Assembly: GCA_030641485.1 (NCBI GenBank) | Contig: DAOWHJ010000044.1 | Coordinates: forward strand, 1-10,650 | Length of the DNA: 10,650 bases | Source of the DNA: Pseudomonadota bacterium | GTDB taxonomy: Bacteria > Desulfobacterota > Anaeroferrophillalia > Anaeroferrophillales > Tharpellaceae | Direction of reading: 5' to 3' | Shown here: piece after piece, positions 1 to 6,876 of the stretch | Layout of the letters: every line of letters begins with the position of its first letter | Position numbering within the stretch: the stretch's first letter is position 1 | Notes under the pieces: model-generated | The model's database searches: none | Seen by the model: only the letters and a program-made list of their open reading frames with translations | Told to the model about the DNA's origin: nothing | Program-made: the position numbers and the translations under genes

Positions 1-682
1 GACTTTTATCACTGGTAAAAAAACCGATGGCATAATCCCGGTTATCGGCTTTAATAGTGGCCAGAACCAATTCGATACCAAGCCCATAGCGGTCAAGTTT
101 TTCTTTATCAACAATGATCTGGAGCTCTTTTTTATAACCGCCAAAAACATCGACATTGGCAACCCCGGGGAGTTTTACCAGTCGCTGTTTCAAGCTGTTT
201 TCCGCAAGCTGACGAATATCCTCTAATGGCATCGGTCTTTTAGGGCTTACGGCAATAACGATAATCGGGGCCGTAGCCGCGGAGATTTTATGGATCTGGG
301 GCTCAAGAATATCTGTGGACAGTGATGAACGAATTTTATCCAGGGCATTGGCAACATCGGCGGCGGCCATAGCCAAATCCTGACGATACTCAAACTCGGC
401 CCGAATGACGCTGACTTCATCGATCGTCGTTGAGTAGACCCGGCGAATATTCTCTAAAGTATAGAGCTCTTCTTCCACCGGAACCGTAACGTTAGCGGCC
501 AGGGTTTTGGCCGAACCACCCGGCTGGACGATAACCACAGCAATCTCGGGATAGTTTGATTCGGGAAAAAGTTTCCGGTCAATTTGCTGGTAGCCCATAA
601 TCCCCAGGCAGAGAAAAAGGGCGAGGAATGAATAGATAAAATAAGGGCGTCCCAGAAGACGTTCAATCCAACTCTTATTCAT
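1..682 (-). CDS. RND-family efflux permease, N-terminal part (cut by window edge)
   Basis: Inner-membrane, proton-driven pump subunit of a tripartite efflux system. Only the first 227 codons lie in the window; the rest is beyond base 1. Seen: a short cytoplasmic start, a first membrane helix at about residues 14-31, then the start of the periplasmic porter region with family-typical features: FPESNYPEI at 39-47, PGGSA at 54-58, a V-PVEEEL stretch near 67-73, and AAADVANALDKI at 106-117 followed by a LPGVANVDVFGG segment at 171-182. These match the PN1/PN2 region of AcrB/MdtB/CzcA-type proteins. The proton-relay residues and most of the substrate pocket are outside the window, so drug versus metal export cannot be decided. 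The ATG at 682 is preceded by a GGGGAGAG ribosome site and overlaps the adaptor stop by 8 bases, which supports this start and translational coupling. Family assignment is firm; substrate is unknown. Confidence 0.93.
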   Translation of the reverse strand, partial: MNKSWIERLLGRPYFIYSFLALFLCLGIMGYQQIDRKLFPESNYPEIAVVIVQPGGSAKTLAANVTVPVEEELYTLENIRRVYSTTIDEVSVIRAEFEYRQDLAMAAADVANALDKIRSSLSTDILEPQIHKISAATAPIIVIAVSPKRPMPLEDIRQLAENSLKQRLVKLPGVANVDVFGGYKKELQIIVDKEKLDRYGLGIELVLATIKADNRDYAIGFFTSDKS

Positions 683-1745
683 CACTCTCCCCTGTCGAAA
701 TCCTGATCTTGTCATAAGAGGGAAGCAGACTCAGTTTGGCTTCGGCAGCGACAGCCACCGGGTACTTCACGGGTGGATCAATCAGGGCAAATTCCTGGCC
801 TATAGCTAAAACGACGACCGGTTTTTCTTGAAAAGAGTCATCTCGATAGAGCATAACACTTACCCCCGGCTCACGATGGAGCAGGGCCGCTATCGGCACA
901 GCGCAACCGCTTACGGTTCTGGTAACCACCTCAATCGTCAGGTAACTACCGTGCGGCCGTTCCAGTCGTTCCGGCAAGGCAATCTCGGCCACCGCCAAAC
1001 CGTTATTGGCATCATTATAGAGGTTGGTTATGGCGCCGCCTTTAATAAGGCTGTGTCGAACCTCCTGCCCTAAACCTATTTCATCCGCTCCAGGGGTAAA
1101 GCTGAATGTGAGTTTCTGGGGTTGGGAATTAAGTGAAAGAATCGCGCGCCCGGGGGCAGCGAGATCACCCGGGCGGAGAAAAATTTTGCCAATGACACCG
1201 GCAAAAGGGGCCTTAATCTCTAAATAGTCAAGCTCGCTCTTTAAGCTAATTATTTTCTGCTCTAACTCTACCAGAGTTGCCTCAACCCCACTTAAACTAA
1301 CCTCTGAACCCTCAAGTTTTTCCAGAGCCAATCCCCCAACCTCAAACAGGGCCAGGTTGCGTCGATACTGAGTCTCGCTGTAATCACGCTGTTTTTTTAC
1401 AAATATCAGTTGGGCCTGCACAGCCTTGATGTTAGCCTGGATGTCTTGGTCATCGATGCGCAAAAGGAGATCACCCTGACGCACCGAATCGCTTTCACGT
1501 ACCAGTAGGGCCTTAATGCGACCAGAGAGTTTTGAGGAGATTGCCACACTGTTTGCGGACTCTAACTTGGCCAGAAAAGTAGTGGACTGAGATACGGTTC
1601 TGGTTTCAGCTTTGACGACCTTGACCGTATAGGTCATCGGCGTTGCCATCGGAGCCTTGACTAGGCTCTGTTTACGTTTTTTCAAAAGTGTAACTCCGGC
1701 GGCAATAAAAATTATGAGCAGGATAATGAGGATAATTTTTTTCAT
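675..1745 (-). CDS. Periplasmic adaptor (membrane-fusion protein) of RND efflux pump
   Basis: A 356-residue HlyD/AcrA-type adaptor that would bridge the RND permease and the outer-membrane channel. Seen in order: an uncleaved N-terminal membrane anchor (about 4-21, followed by KKRKQ) with no lipobox cysteine; a first lipoyl half-motif at 67-100 (VAISSKLSGRI, then VRQGDLLLRID); an alpha-helical hairpin rich in Q/E/K at about 100-173; a second lipoyl half at 174-206 (LEIKAPFAGVIGKI, then PGDLAAPG); and a beta-barrel region to the end. Length is slightly short for the family but complete. It lies between the outer-membrane factor (its ATG shares ATGA with that gene's stop) and the permease (8-base overlap). 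A GGAG ribosome site sits 7 bases before the ATG. Anchoring by an N-terminal helix rather than a lipid is a visible difference from AcrA. Substrate unknown. Confidence 0.95.
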   Translation of the reverse strand: MKKIILIILLIIFIAAGVTLLKKRKQSLVKAPMATPMTYTVKVVKAETRTVSQSTTFLAKLESANSVAISSKLSGRIKALLVRESDSVRQGDLLLRIDDQDIQANIKAVQAQLIFVKKQRDYSETQYRRNLALFEVGGLALEKLEGSEVSLSGVEATLVELEQKIISLKSELDYLEIKAPFAGVIGKIFLRPGDLAAPGRAILSLNSQPQKLTFSFTPGADEIGLGQEVRHSLIKGGAITNLYNDANNGLAVAEIALPERLERPHGSYLTIEVVTRTVSGCAVPIAALLHREPGVSVMLYRDDSFQEKPVVVLAIGQEFALIDPPVKYPVAVAAEAKLSLLPSYDKIRISTGESDE

Positions 1746-3124
1746 CTATTTTCTCCATTTTCAAGCAGGTAATCGAGGTAATACTTGGCATTTTCATAAG
1801 CATATCCGGCCGCAATGAAACGACTTTCAGCCAGCTGATTACGAGCCTTGATAGCGAGCAGATCGTTAATGTCAGCAACCCCTTGAGCAAAACGCAATGC
1901 TTCTATGGTCTCAGTCTCCCGGGTCAAGGCCAGTTCAGCCTCTAAACTTTTGTAGTCGGTAACTGCCGTGTTAATTTTGGTGATCGCCTCTTTAAGAGCG
2001 CGTTCAAGCTCAAGCTTGACCTTGACCTGAGCGTATCGGCTCTGGTCTTCTAAAATCCGAGCCTGACGCAGCTTGGCTTTGGTCTTGCCGAAATCAAAAA
2101 TATTCCATTTCAGATTTAAACCAGCTTGCCAAACCTCCTGATTCTCCCAATCTCCGCTGTTTTGATGGTCACTGTCATTGGGGCCGAAATTCTGACCATA
2201 ACCTGCATTCAGAACAATTTGCGGATACCAGGCACCACCCTCTTTTTGAATTAGTTTAAGGTTTTTATCTATCGCAAGTTGAGCCGCCTGCAGGCGTTCC
2301 AAACCAACAATTTGATCCGGAGAATAATTCTCTAACACCATCTCGGGATCGATCTTTTCCGGCAACAACCTGACATCTTGCAAATTTGCCAGAGAGTCAA
2401 CCCCCAACAGGTTTGCCAAAGAGGCTCTCATGATTGTTATATTCGCTTCAATACGAATTTGCTGGGCTTCAGCATTTCTCAAGTCTGCCGCGGTTTTCAG
2501 TTGATCAATGCGGGCTTTTTTCCCCAGCCTAACTTCACGAACGACATCGTCATGTAAACGCTGTAAGGCTTCGACGTAGTTGATTTGTGCAGCTCTCTGA
2601 GCCTTAAGGGAGAGGATATTGACATAGAAGGTTTTGACGTTATAGATTAACTGTTCCCGACTCAGTTTTAGATTTTTACCGGCAATCTCCTTTTGCAGAG
2701 CGGCAATTTCTAAGGTTCGAGTCTGGGCAAAGCCGGTAAAGAGGACGACCTCGTAAACCAGGCCCGCGGTAAAAAGGTTCTCTGTAGTTGGCACCATTGC
2801 TGGACCGGAGGCAATTAAAGCGGGTGTCATCGGGGCTAAAGTTCGCGGTAAGTTGTAGTGAGCGTAAGAAGAGACCAGGTCGAGTTTGCCAAAATTTAGC
2901 GATTTCTGACCGGCGATATCTTCATCGGCAAGTTTCAGGTTAAGTTGCTGTTTCTGTAATTCGGGATTATTCTGCAAAGCCAACTCAACGCATTTTTCCA
3001 GGCTGAGAGCGGCATAATCAGCCCGAGCCGGGGTAACGAGCCAGCACATCTGAACCAAAACGCCAATTAGGAGCAAAGGCGAAAACAGAACAAAAAACCT
3101 AGTTTTAATTTTTGATTCGAACAT
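1742..3124 (-). CDS. TolC-family outer-membrane efflux protein
   Basis: Outer-membrane channel of the tripartite pump, 460 residues from the chosen ATG. Seen: a Sec signal peptide (MFESKIKTRFF, then a hydrophobic core, likely cut after ARA before DYAALS), then the family opening LSLEKCVELALQNNPELQ and two similar halves made of long amphipathic helices, the usual TolC duplication. The second half includes LKWNIFDFGKTKAKLRQA, the conserved spot where a strand meets the barrel (compare YEVVLFTGFAQTRTLEIA in the first half). An in-frame GTG at 3190 would add 22 hydrophilic residues before the signal peptide. I prefer ATG 3124 because it places the signal peptide at the N terminus, although its ribosome site (AGG about 9 bases upstream) is weak. 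First gene of the operon; its TGA overlaps the adaptor ATG by 4 bases. Confidence 0.94.
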   Translation of the reverse strand: MFESKIKTRFFVLFSPLLLIGVLVQMCWLVTPARADYAALSLEKCVELALQNNPELQKQQLNLKLADEDIAGQKSLNFGKLDLVSSYAHYNLPRTLAPMTPALIASGPAMVPTTENLFTAGLVYEVVLFTGFAQTRTLEIAALQKEIAGKNLKLSREQLIYNVKTFYVNILSLKAQRAAQINYVEALQRLHDDVVREVRLGKKARIDQLKTAADLRNAEAQQIRIEANITIMRASLANLLGVDSLANLQDVRLLPEKIDPEMVLENYSPDQIVGLERLQAAQLAIDKNLKLIQKEGGAWYPQIVLNAGYGQNFGPNDSDHQNSGDWENQEVWQAGLNLKWNIFDFGKTKAKLRQARILEDQSRYAQVKVKLELERALKEAITKINTAVTDYKSLEAELALTRETETIEALRFAQGVADINDLLAIKARNQLAESRFIAAGYAYENAKYYLDYLLENGENR

Positions 3125-3214
3125 CTCTAAACCTGTAGGTTGTGAGGGTTTATTATTGGTGGCGGCGTAAATGTGGTCAAATCTTGACACTTGGCGACCT
3201 TAAGCTTCGCGCAA

Positions 3215-3244
3215 AATCTAAAACATTAACCCGCCATTTGTCAA
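3215..3244 (-). promoter_or_regulatory. Possible second sigma70-type promoter for efflux operon
   Basis: On the minus strand a perfect -35 TTGACA (3244 down to 3239) is followed after 18 bases by TAGATT (3220 down to 3215), a 4-of-6 match to a -10 box. It would start RNA near 3208, about 84 bases before the tolC-like ATG. The weak -10 keeps confidence low. Confidence 0.3.
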
Positions 3245-3351
3245 GATGTGATCCCGTGCAGGGAGAGCGAAGCAAAGTTCACATTATTTGTAATTCTCTT
3301 TTAAGTAAGGGGAAAAAGCATGCTCAGACAGTCCCCTAGAGATTAGCACGA

Positions 3352-3357
3352 GTTATA
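3352..3357 (-). promoter_or_regulatory. Putative -10 box of efflux operon promoter
   Basis: TATAAC on the minus strand, 22 bases from the FNR-like palindrome. The -35 position is occupied by that palindrome, as expected for an activator-dependent promoter. A second copy of the same hexamer lies 17 bases further upstream (3374 down to 3369), too close to the palindrome to fit this geometry. Confidence 0.45.
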
Positions 3358-3379
3358 ACACTAAACCAGTTATAGTTCT

Positions 3380-3393
3380 TTGACTTGAGTCAA
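3380..3393 (-). promoter_or_regulatory. Predicted FNR/CRP-family binding site, class II position
   Basis: The 14-base palindrome TTGACTTGAGTCAA fits the FNR/DNR-type pattern TTGAy-N4-rTCAA. On the minus strand it is followed, after 22 bases, by TATAAC (3357 down to 3352), a 5-of-6 match to the -10 box. That puts the palindrome centre at -41.5 from a start site expected near 3345, the arrangement known for class II FNR-activated promoters. The direction points to the efflux operon, giving a leader of about 220 bases. The regulator itself is not in the window, and a role toward the divergent response regulator (centre about 117 bases before its ATG) is not excluded. Confidence 0.55.
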
Positions 3394-3503
3394 GGTCTTA
3401 TGCCTTTATCATCAATTGTGTTGATTTTAGCGAGACATTTTGCTAGCAATGTTGATGGCGTCTAGTTTTAACCCACAATCTGTAATTTTGATTAGGATCT
3501 CAG

Positions 3504-4361
3504 ATGGGAAAAAGTATTTTTTTGGTCGAGGATGAAGCCCTTTTACGGGAAGTTTTAACGGTTGCTTTGGAAGAGGCGGGTTTTATTGTGGAATCTTCAG
3601 ATAATGCCGAAGATTGTATCTTTCAGCTCGGACAGAAAAGTTACGATCTCATCCTAACAGACATTGTCCTGCCGGGAATGAGCGGACTTGAGCTGCTGGC
3701 ATTCGTTAAAGAGAAAATTCCATTTATGCCAGTGATGATAATGACCGGCCTAAATAACCTCACATCAGCAATTGAAGCCTTAAGACTTGGGGCTGCAGAT
3801 TACCTGTGCAAGCCCTGCAAAAATGATGAACTCCAACACCGGATCCAGCGTTGTCTGGAGATCTCCGATCTCAAAAACCGACTCAACCGAGAGGAGACTT
3901 TTGAAAAAAGAGCCGTCGAATGTTCGCGCGAGCTCGATGAAGTACGGGCGGCCTTAAAAGTTGTTCTGAAAAGATCGGATCAGCTTAAGGATGAGATTGA
4001 ACAAAACATCGTATCAACAATTCATGCCCTGATTTTTCCTCTTCTGAGTAACCTGGAGTTATCTCTGGCCAAACGACAGCCTGAGATTGTCGGCAATTTA
4101 CAAATAATCAAGCAAACCCTTTCCGAAATCACCGCCCCCTTCGCTCGCAGCATAACCTCTCTGGACTACTCTCTAACTCCGCGAGAAGTTCAGATTGCAA
4201 ACTATATTCGCATGGGGAAAACCTCAAAAGAGATCGCTCAACTGACAAAAATCACCTATGCCACAGTTGAGTCTCACCGCGATACCATCAGAAAAAAATT
4301 AGGTATCAAGAATCGCAAGGTTAGTCTAGCCTCATTTTTGACTGGCCTAAACAGAGATTAA
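3504..4361 (+). CDS. Response regulator: REC - helical linker - LuxR-type HTH
   Basis: A 285-residue cytoplasmic transcription regulator. Receiver domain at about 3-120 with the acidic pair E9/D10, phosphoacceptor D53 (ILTDIVLPG), T81 (MIMTG) and K103 (CKPC), so all key positions are present. A charged coiled coil (about 120-165) leads into a helical segment, about 145-220, containing ALKVVLKRSDQLKDEIEQNI and ITAPFARSI. The C-terminal LuxR/GerE helix-turn-helix is at 222-282 (LTPREVQIANYIRMGKTSKEIA, then TVESHRDTIRKKLGIKN). I associate the linker plus HTH with PAS-LuxR regulators of deltaproteobacteria; here a receiver takes the sensor position. The start is supported by AGGA 6 bases upstream. 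No histidine kinase adjoins it. Its divergent orientation to the efflux operon makes it a candidate regulator of the pump, which is inference only. Confidence 0.92.
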   Translation: MGKSIFLVEDEALLREVLTVALEEAGFIVESSDNAEDCIFQLGQKSYDLILTDIVLPGMSGLELLAFVKEKIPFMPVMIMTGLNNLTSAIEALRLGAADYLCKPCKNDELQHRIQRCLEISDLKNRLNREETFEKRAVECSRELDEVRAALKVVLKRSDQLKDEIEQNIVSTIHALIFPLLSNLELSLAKRQPEIVGNLQIIKQTLSEITAPFARSITSLDYSLTPREVQIANYIRMGKTSKEIAQLTKITYATVESHRDTIRKKLGIKNRKVSLASFLTGLNRD

Positions 4362-4446
4362 AACTGCTTTAGCTCTCCGGCCCTGCTATCCTTAAAACCT
4401 GCCAATCAACGTCATTTTTGACCCTGCCCTAACTTTTTCCCTTTCA

Positions 4447-4501
4447 GATTATAACCCTATAAAACATCTATTTTAGATAGATGTTTTATAGGGTTATAAT
4501 C
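4447..4501. repeat. Perfect 25-bp inverted repeat with 5-base loop
   Basis: Arms 4447-4471 and 4477-4501 are exact reverse complements over 25 bases, with loop TTTAG. The stem is AT-rich with a CCC/GGG block in the middle. On the plus strand it is followed by GTTGTTTTT (4502-4510), so it could stop transcription after the response regulator gene. The stem is much longer than a usual intrinsic terminator, so a mobile-element end, a REP-like element or a protein-binding site are alternatives. Confidence 0.9.
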
Positions 4502-4508
4502 GTTGTTT

Positions 4509-4537
4509 TTCCTGCTTACAATTAATTCAGCTATAAT
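4509..4537 (+). promoter_or_regulatory. Possible promoter for the chemoreceptor gene
   Basis: A perfect -10 box TATAAT at 4532-4537, with a poor -35 candidate (TTCCTG, 4509-4514) 17 bases upstream. It begins right after the long inverted repeat and would give a leader of about 147 bases. No sigma28 or sigma54 promoter pattern was found for this gene. Confidence 0.35.
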
Positions 4538-4690
4538 GTATAAGGGGATCACCTGAACCATCCTTTTCATTTACGGACATTAAACCACTTTTTATTTTAA
4601 AATTTCACACAGTTGGTTAAATAGCCGGGTTTGAAAAGTTACATTTAACCTGATTTAAAGCAAAAATCTTGCACACAGGAGAGAAAGATC

Positions 4691-6733
4691 ATGAATAAAC
4701 TGACGTTAAGTATAAAGCTTTGGGGCTTTGCCATCATAATGCTTATCTTTATTGCTATTTTGGCCGGTTTTTCAATCTGGGCAACCAGTAATATTCTAGA
4801 TGCTAATCGGGACTACAGCAAGGCAGTTCAGCTCGAAGTTTTCATGGTCGAAAAAGAGGTTGACCATCTCAACTGGATCAACCATGTCAAAACCCTTTTC
4901 GTTGAAAATCAGGCCGCCCTCGAAGTCGAGACCGACCACACTAAATGCGGCCTGGGAAAGTTTATTTATGGTTCTGAGATTGAAGCGATGATGGCGGCGG
5001 ATCCCGGTTTAGCTGAACATATCAAGGCTTTGAAAATTCCCCACGAGAAGCTTCATCTCTCGGCTAAAAAGATTCAAGGGGTTTGGCAGCAACGCCATGA
5101 GGGCTTAAGCAACACCTTAAAAGACCGCCTTGACGATCATCGCCAGTGGACTGCAAAGGTGTGCCGCATGGTGATCGATGAGGATGGTAGCGCTGAGCTC
5201 CAGACCAATCCTCATCTTTGTGCTTTTGGTAAGTTCCTCGATAGTGAAGCTTGTCGGCAATACGGTGCTGATTTTCCCGCTTTTCGTGAGGGAGTAAAAA
5301 AGGTTGTCGAACCTCATAACCGACTCCACGATTCTGCCCGTTTGGTGAAGGAAGCTCTGACTCTAGGAGACATTGAAACCGCCAGGAAAATTTACAAGGG
5401 GCAGACGGTTACAGCCCTGGCCGAAGTCAGTAAACTTTTCTATCAAATCATTGCCGCTGAAGAGCATATTGTTTCAGCTCAAGCTGTGGCCCATAAGATT
5501 TTCACCTCAGAAACCGAGCCCGCCCTTGAAGGCACCAAACACGAACTGGAACAGTTAGTCAGCCTCTTTCAGGATGACATGCAAAAAACGGCCGAGTTGA
5601 TGACGGCGACCGGCAAAAGCTCCACTAACCTAAATTTAATCATAAGTGGCCTGGCCCTGCTTTTTGGTTTAGGCGTCTCATTTTTGTTAATTAAAGGGAT
5701 CAAGAAACCGATCAATGCGGTGGCCGCGTCGTTGCAGGACATTGCTGAGGGCGAAGGTGATTTGACCTTAAGAATTAAAGTTGAAGCTGATGATGAGATC
5801 GGCAATCTCGCCAAATGGTCAAATACCTTCATGGATAAACTGCAGAATATTATCAAGGATATTGCCGACAAGGCAGAGCAGGTGGCAAATTCGGCTCATG
5901 AACTGGCCGAAAGTTCAGCGGCTATGAGTCAGGGAGCTGTGCAAACATCGGAAAAATCAAATCTCGTTGCTGCAGCTTCAGAAGAGATGTCGACCAATAT
6001 GAACACGGTTGCCGCCGCCATGGAGGAGACCACAACCAATACGAATATGGTGGCCGCTTCATCCGAAGAGATGAGTTCGACGATTGCTGAGATTGCGGAA
6101 AATACGGCCCGGGTTGATCAGGCGGTACGAAACTCAGTGACCCAGGCCCAAAGTGCGGCGGAGAGGGTGGCCGAACTTGAAAAATCAGCTTTTGAAATTA
6201 ATAAAGTTACCGAAGCAATTGCCGGGATTTCATCCCAGACCAATCTCTTGGCCTTAAATGCCACCATCGAGGCGGCCCGAGCCGGTGAGGCGGGTAAAGG
6301 GTTTGCCGTAGTTGCAACCGAGATCAAAGCCTTAGCTGGCCAAACCGCGGCTGCGACTGAAGAGATCGCTAAGGAAATCCATGACATCCAACGATCAACC
6401 CAGGTAACAACCAGAGATATTAAAGAAATTGGCACAACTATTAATGAAGTCAGCGAAATGGTTACGACAATTTCGGCGGCGGTTGAGGAGCAATCGGTAA
6501 CTACCCGTGAAATGGCGGGCAGCGTGGCCCAAACCTCCCAGGCGATTGTCGAAGTCAATGAAAACATAGGCCAGGCTTCGTCAGCAATTCAGGAAATTAC
6601 CCTTGACATTACTTCAGTTAGTGGTATCTCAACAGAGATGCTTGGCAATAGCGGTGAGGTTAAATCTGGCTCCACAACCCTCTCCGAGATAGCCAAAGAG
6701 CTCAAAGAAGTGGTTAATACATTTAAGTTTTAA
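4691..6733 (+). CDS. Methyl-accepting chemotaxis protein with tandem periplasmic CZB zinc-binding domains
   Basis: A 680-residue transmembrane chemoreceptor. Membrane helices at about 11-32 and 314-335 enclose a periplasmic sensor of roughly 280 residues. The sensor holds two CZB-like units. Unit 1: H59, W62, C86 with GKF, H118, H122. Unit 2: H150, W153, C177 with GKF, H209, H213. All are repeated at an offset of exactly 91 residues. CZB domains are known to bind zinc with three His and one Cys. After helix 2 come a HAMP domain (about 336-390, with the GEGDLTLRI signature) and a long signalling coiled coil. The conserved hairpin tip is near 510-547 (SQTNLLALNATIEAARAGEAGKGFAVVA). Adaptation-type EE/AA stretches lie around 426-465 and 592-605. 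There is no C-terminal NWETF-like tether for CheR. Ribosome site AGGAGAG lies 7 bases upstream. No cheA/cheW nearby. Ligand inferred: zinc or an oxidant/pH signal through it. Confidence 0.95.
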   Translation: MNKLTLSIKLWGFAIIMLIFIAILAGFSIWATSNILDANRDYSKAVQLEVFMVEKEVDHLNWINHVKTLFVENQAALEVETDHTKCGLGKFIYGSEIEAMMAADPGLAEHIKALKIPHEKLHLSAKKIQGVWQQRHEGLSNTLKDRLDDHRQWTAKVCRMVIDEDGSAELQTNPHLCAFGKFLDSEACRQYGADFPAFREGVKKVVEPHNRLHDSARLVKEALTLGDIETARKIYKGQTVTALAEVSKLFYQIIAAEEHIVSAQAVAHKIFTSETEPALEGTKHELEQLVSLFQDDMQKTAELMTATGKSSTNLNLIISGLALLFGLGVSFLLIKGIKKPINAVAASLQDIAEGEGDLTLRIKVEADDEIGNLAKWSNTFMDKLQNIIKDIADKAEQVANSAHELAESSAAMSQGAVQTSEKSNLVAAASEEMSTNMNTVAAAMEETTTNTNMVAASSEEMSSTIAEIAENTARVDQAVRNSVTQAQSAAERVAELEKSAFEINKVTEAIAGISSQTNLLALNATIEAARAGEAGKGFAVVATEIKALAGQTAAATEEIAKEIHDIQRSTQVTTRDIKEIGTTINEVSEMVTTISAAVEEQSVTTREMAGSVAQTSQAIVEVNENIGQASSAIQEITLDITSVSGISTEMLGNSGEVKSGSTTLSEIAKELKEVVNTFKF

Positions 6734-6821
6734 TTTGCGAGGGGTACCTACCACACTGAAATCAAGTCGTATAAATTGCGCGCTAGGCCGCATGGTGCTG
6801 AAACAGGATATCATTAAAAAC

Positions 6822-6856
6822 ATGGCAACTGTTTGCCATTACCAAGGGTTGGTAAT
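6822..6856 (+). repeat. Two adjacent small inverted repeats in the leader of the REC-DHp gene
   Basis: ATGGCAA-ctgt-TTGCCAT (6822-6839) is followed directly by ATTACCAA-ggg-TTGGTAAT (6838-6856); the two share the bases ATT/AT at their junction and are perfect over 7 and 8 bp. They end 10 bases before the AAGGAG ribosome site. They could be operator sites or alternative leader hairpins influencing translation. No T-tract follows, so a terminator is unlikely. Confidence 0.55.
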
Positions 6857-6876
6857 TGTTATAGTAAGGAGAAGAT

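Larger units (their letters stand above)
3125..3503. other. Divergent intergenic control region between efflux operon and response regulator
   Basis: A 379-base stretch between two divergently read genes. No convincing protein gene was found in it. It carries a FNR/CRP-type palindrome (3380-3393), a matching minus-strand -10 (3352-3357), a second possible minus-strand promoter (3215-3244), a 6-bp inverted repeat AGGGGA/TCCCCT with a long loop at about 3308-3337 that would lie in the efflux leader RNA, and the ribosome site of the response regulator (AGGA at 3494-3497). No clear promoter toward the response regulator was identified. Confidence 0.7.
4362..4690. other. Intergenic region before the chemoreceptor
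   Basis: 329 bases without a supportable protein gene. Contents: a perfect 25-bp inverted repeat (4447-4501) followed by a T-rich tract, a TATAAT box just after it (4532-4537), an 8-bp inverted repeat GGTTAAAT/ATTTAACC (4615-4622 and 4643-4650) in the likely leader, and the chemoreceptor ribosome site AGGAGAG (4677-4683). Confidence 0.7.

Noticed and set aside
3247..3283. TGTGA ... TCACA resembling a CRP site
   Set aside because: The half-sites are separated by 27 bases, far from the 6-base spacer of a CRP site.
6118..6567. 149-codon minus-strand frame inside the chemoreceptor
   Set aside because: It is antisense to the highly conserved signalling domain; open frames opposite Ala/Glu-rich coding are common by chance.
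6823..6839. TGGCA ... TTGCC resembling a sigma54 promoter
   Set aside because: The GG and GC doublets are separated by 9 bases instead of the strict 10, and the motif is better explained as a perfect inverted repeat.
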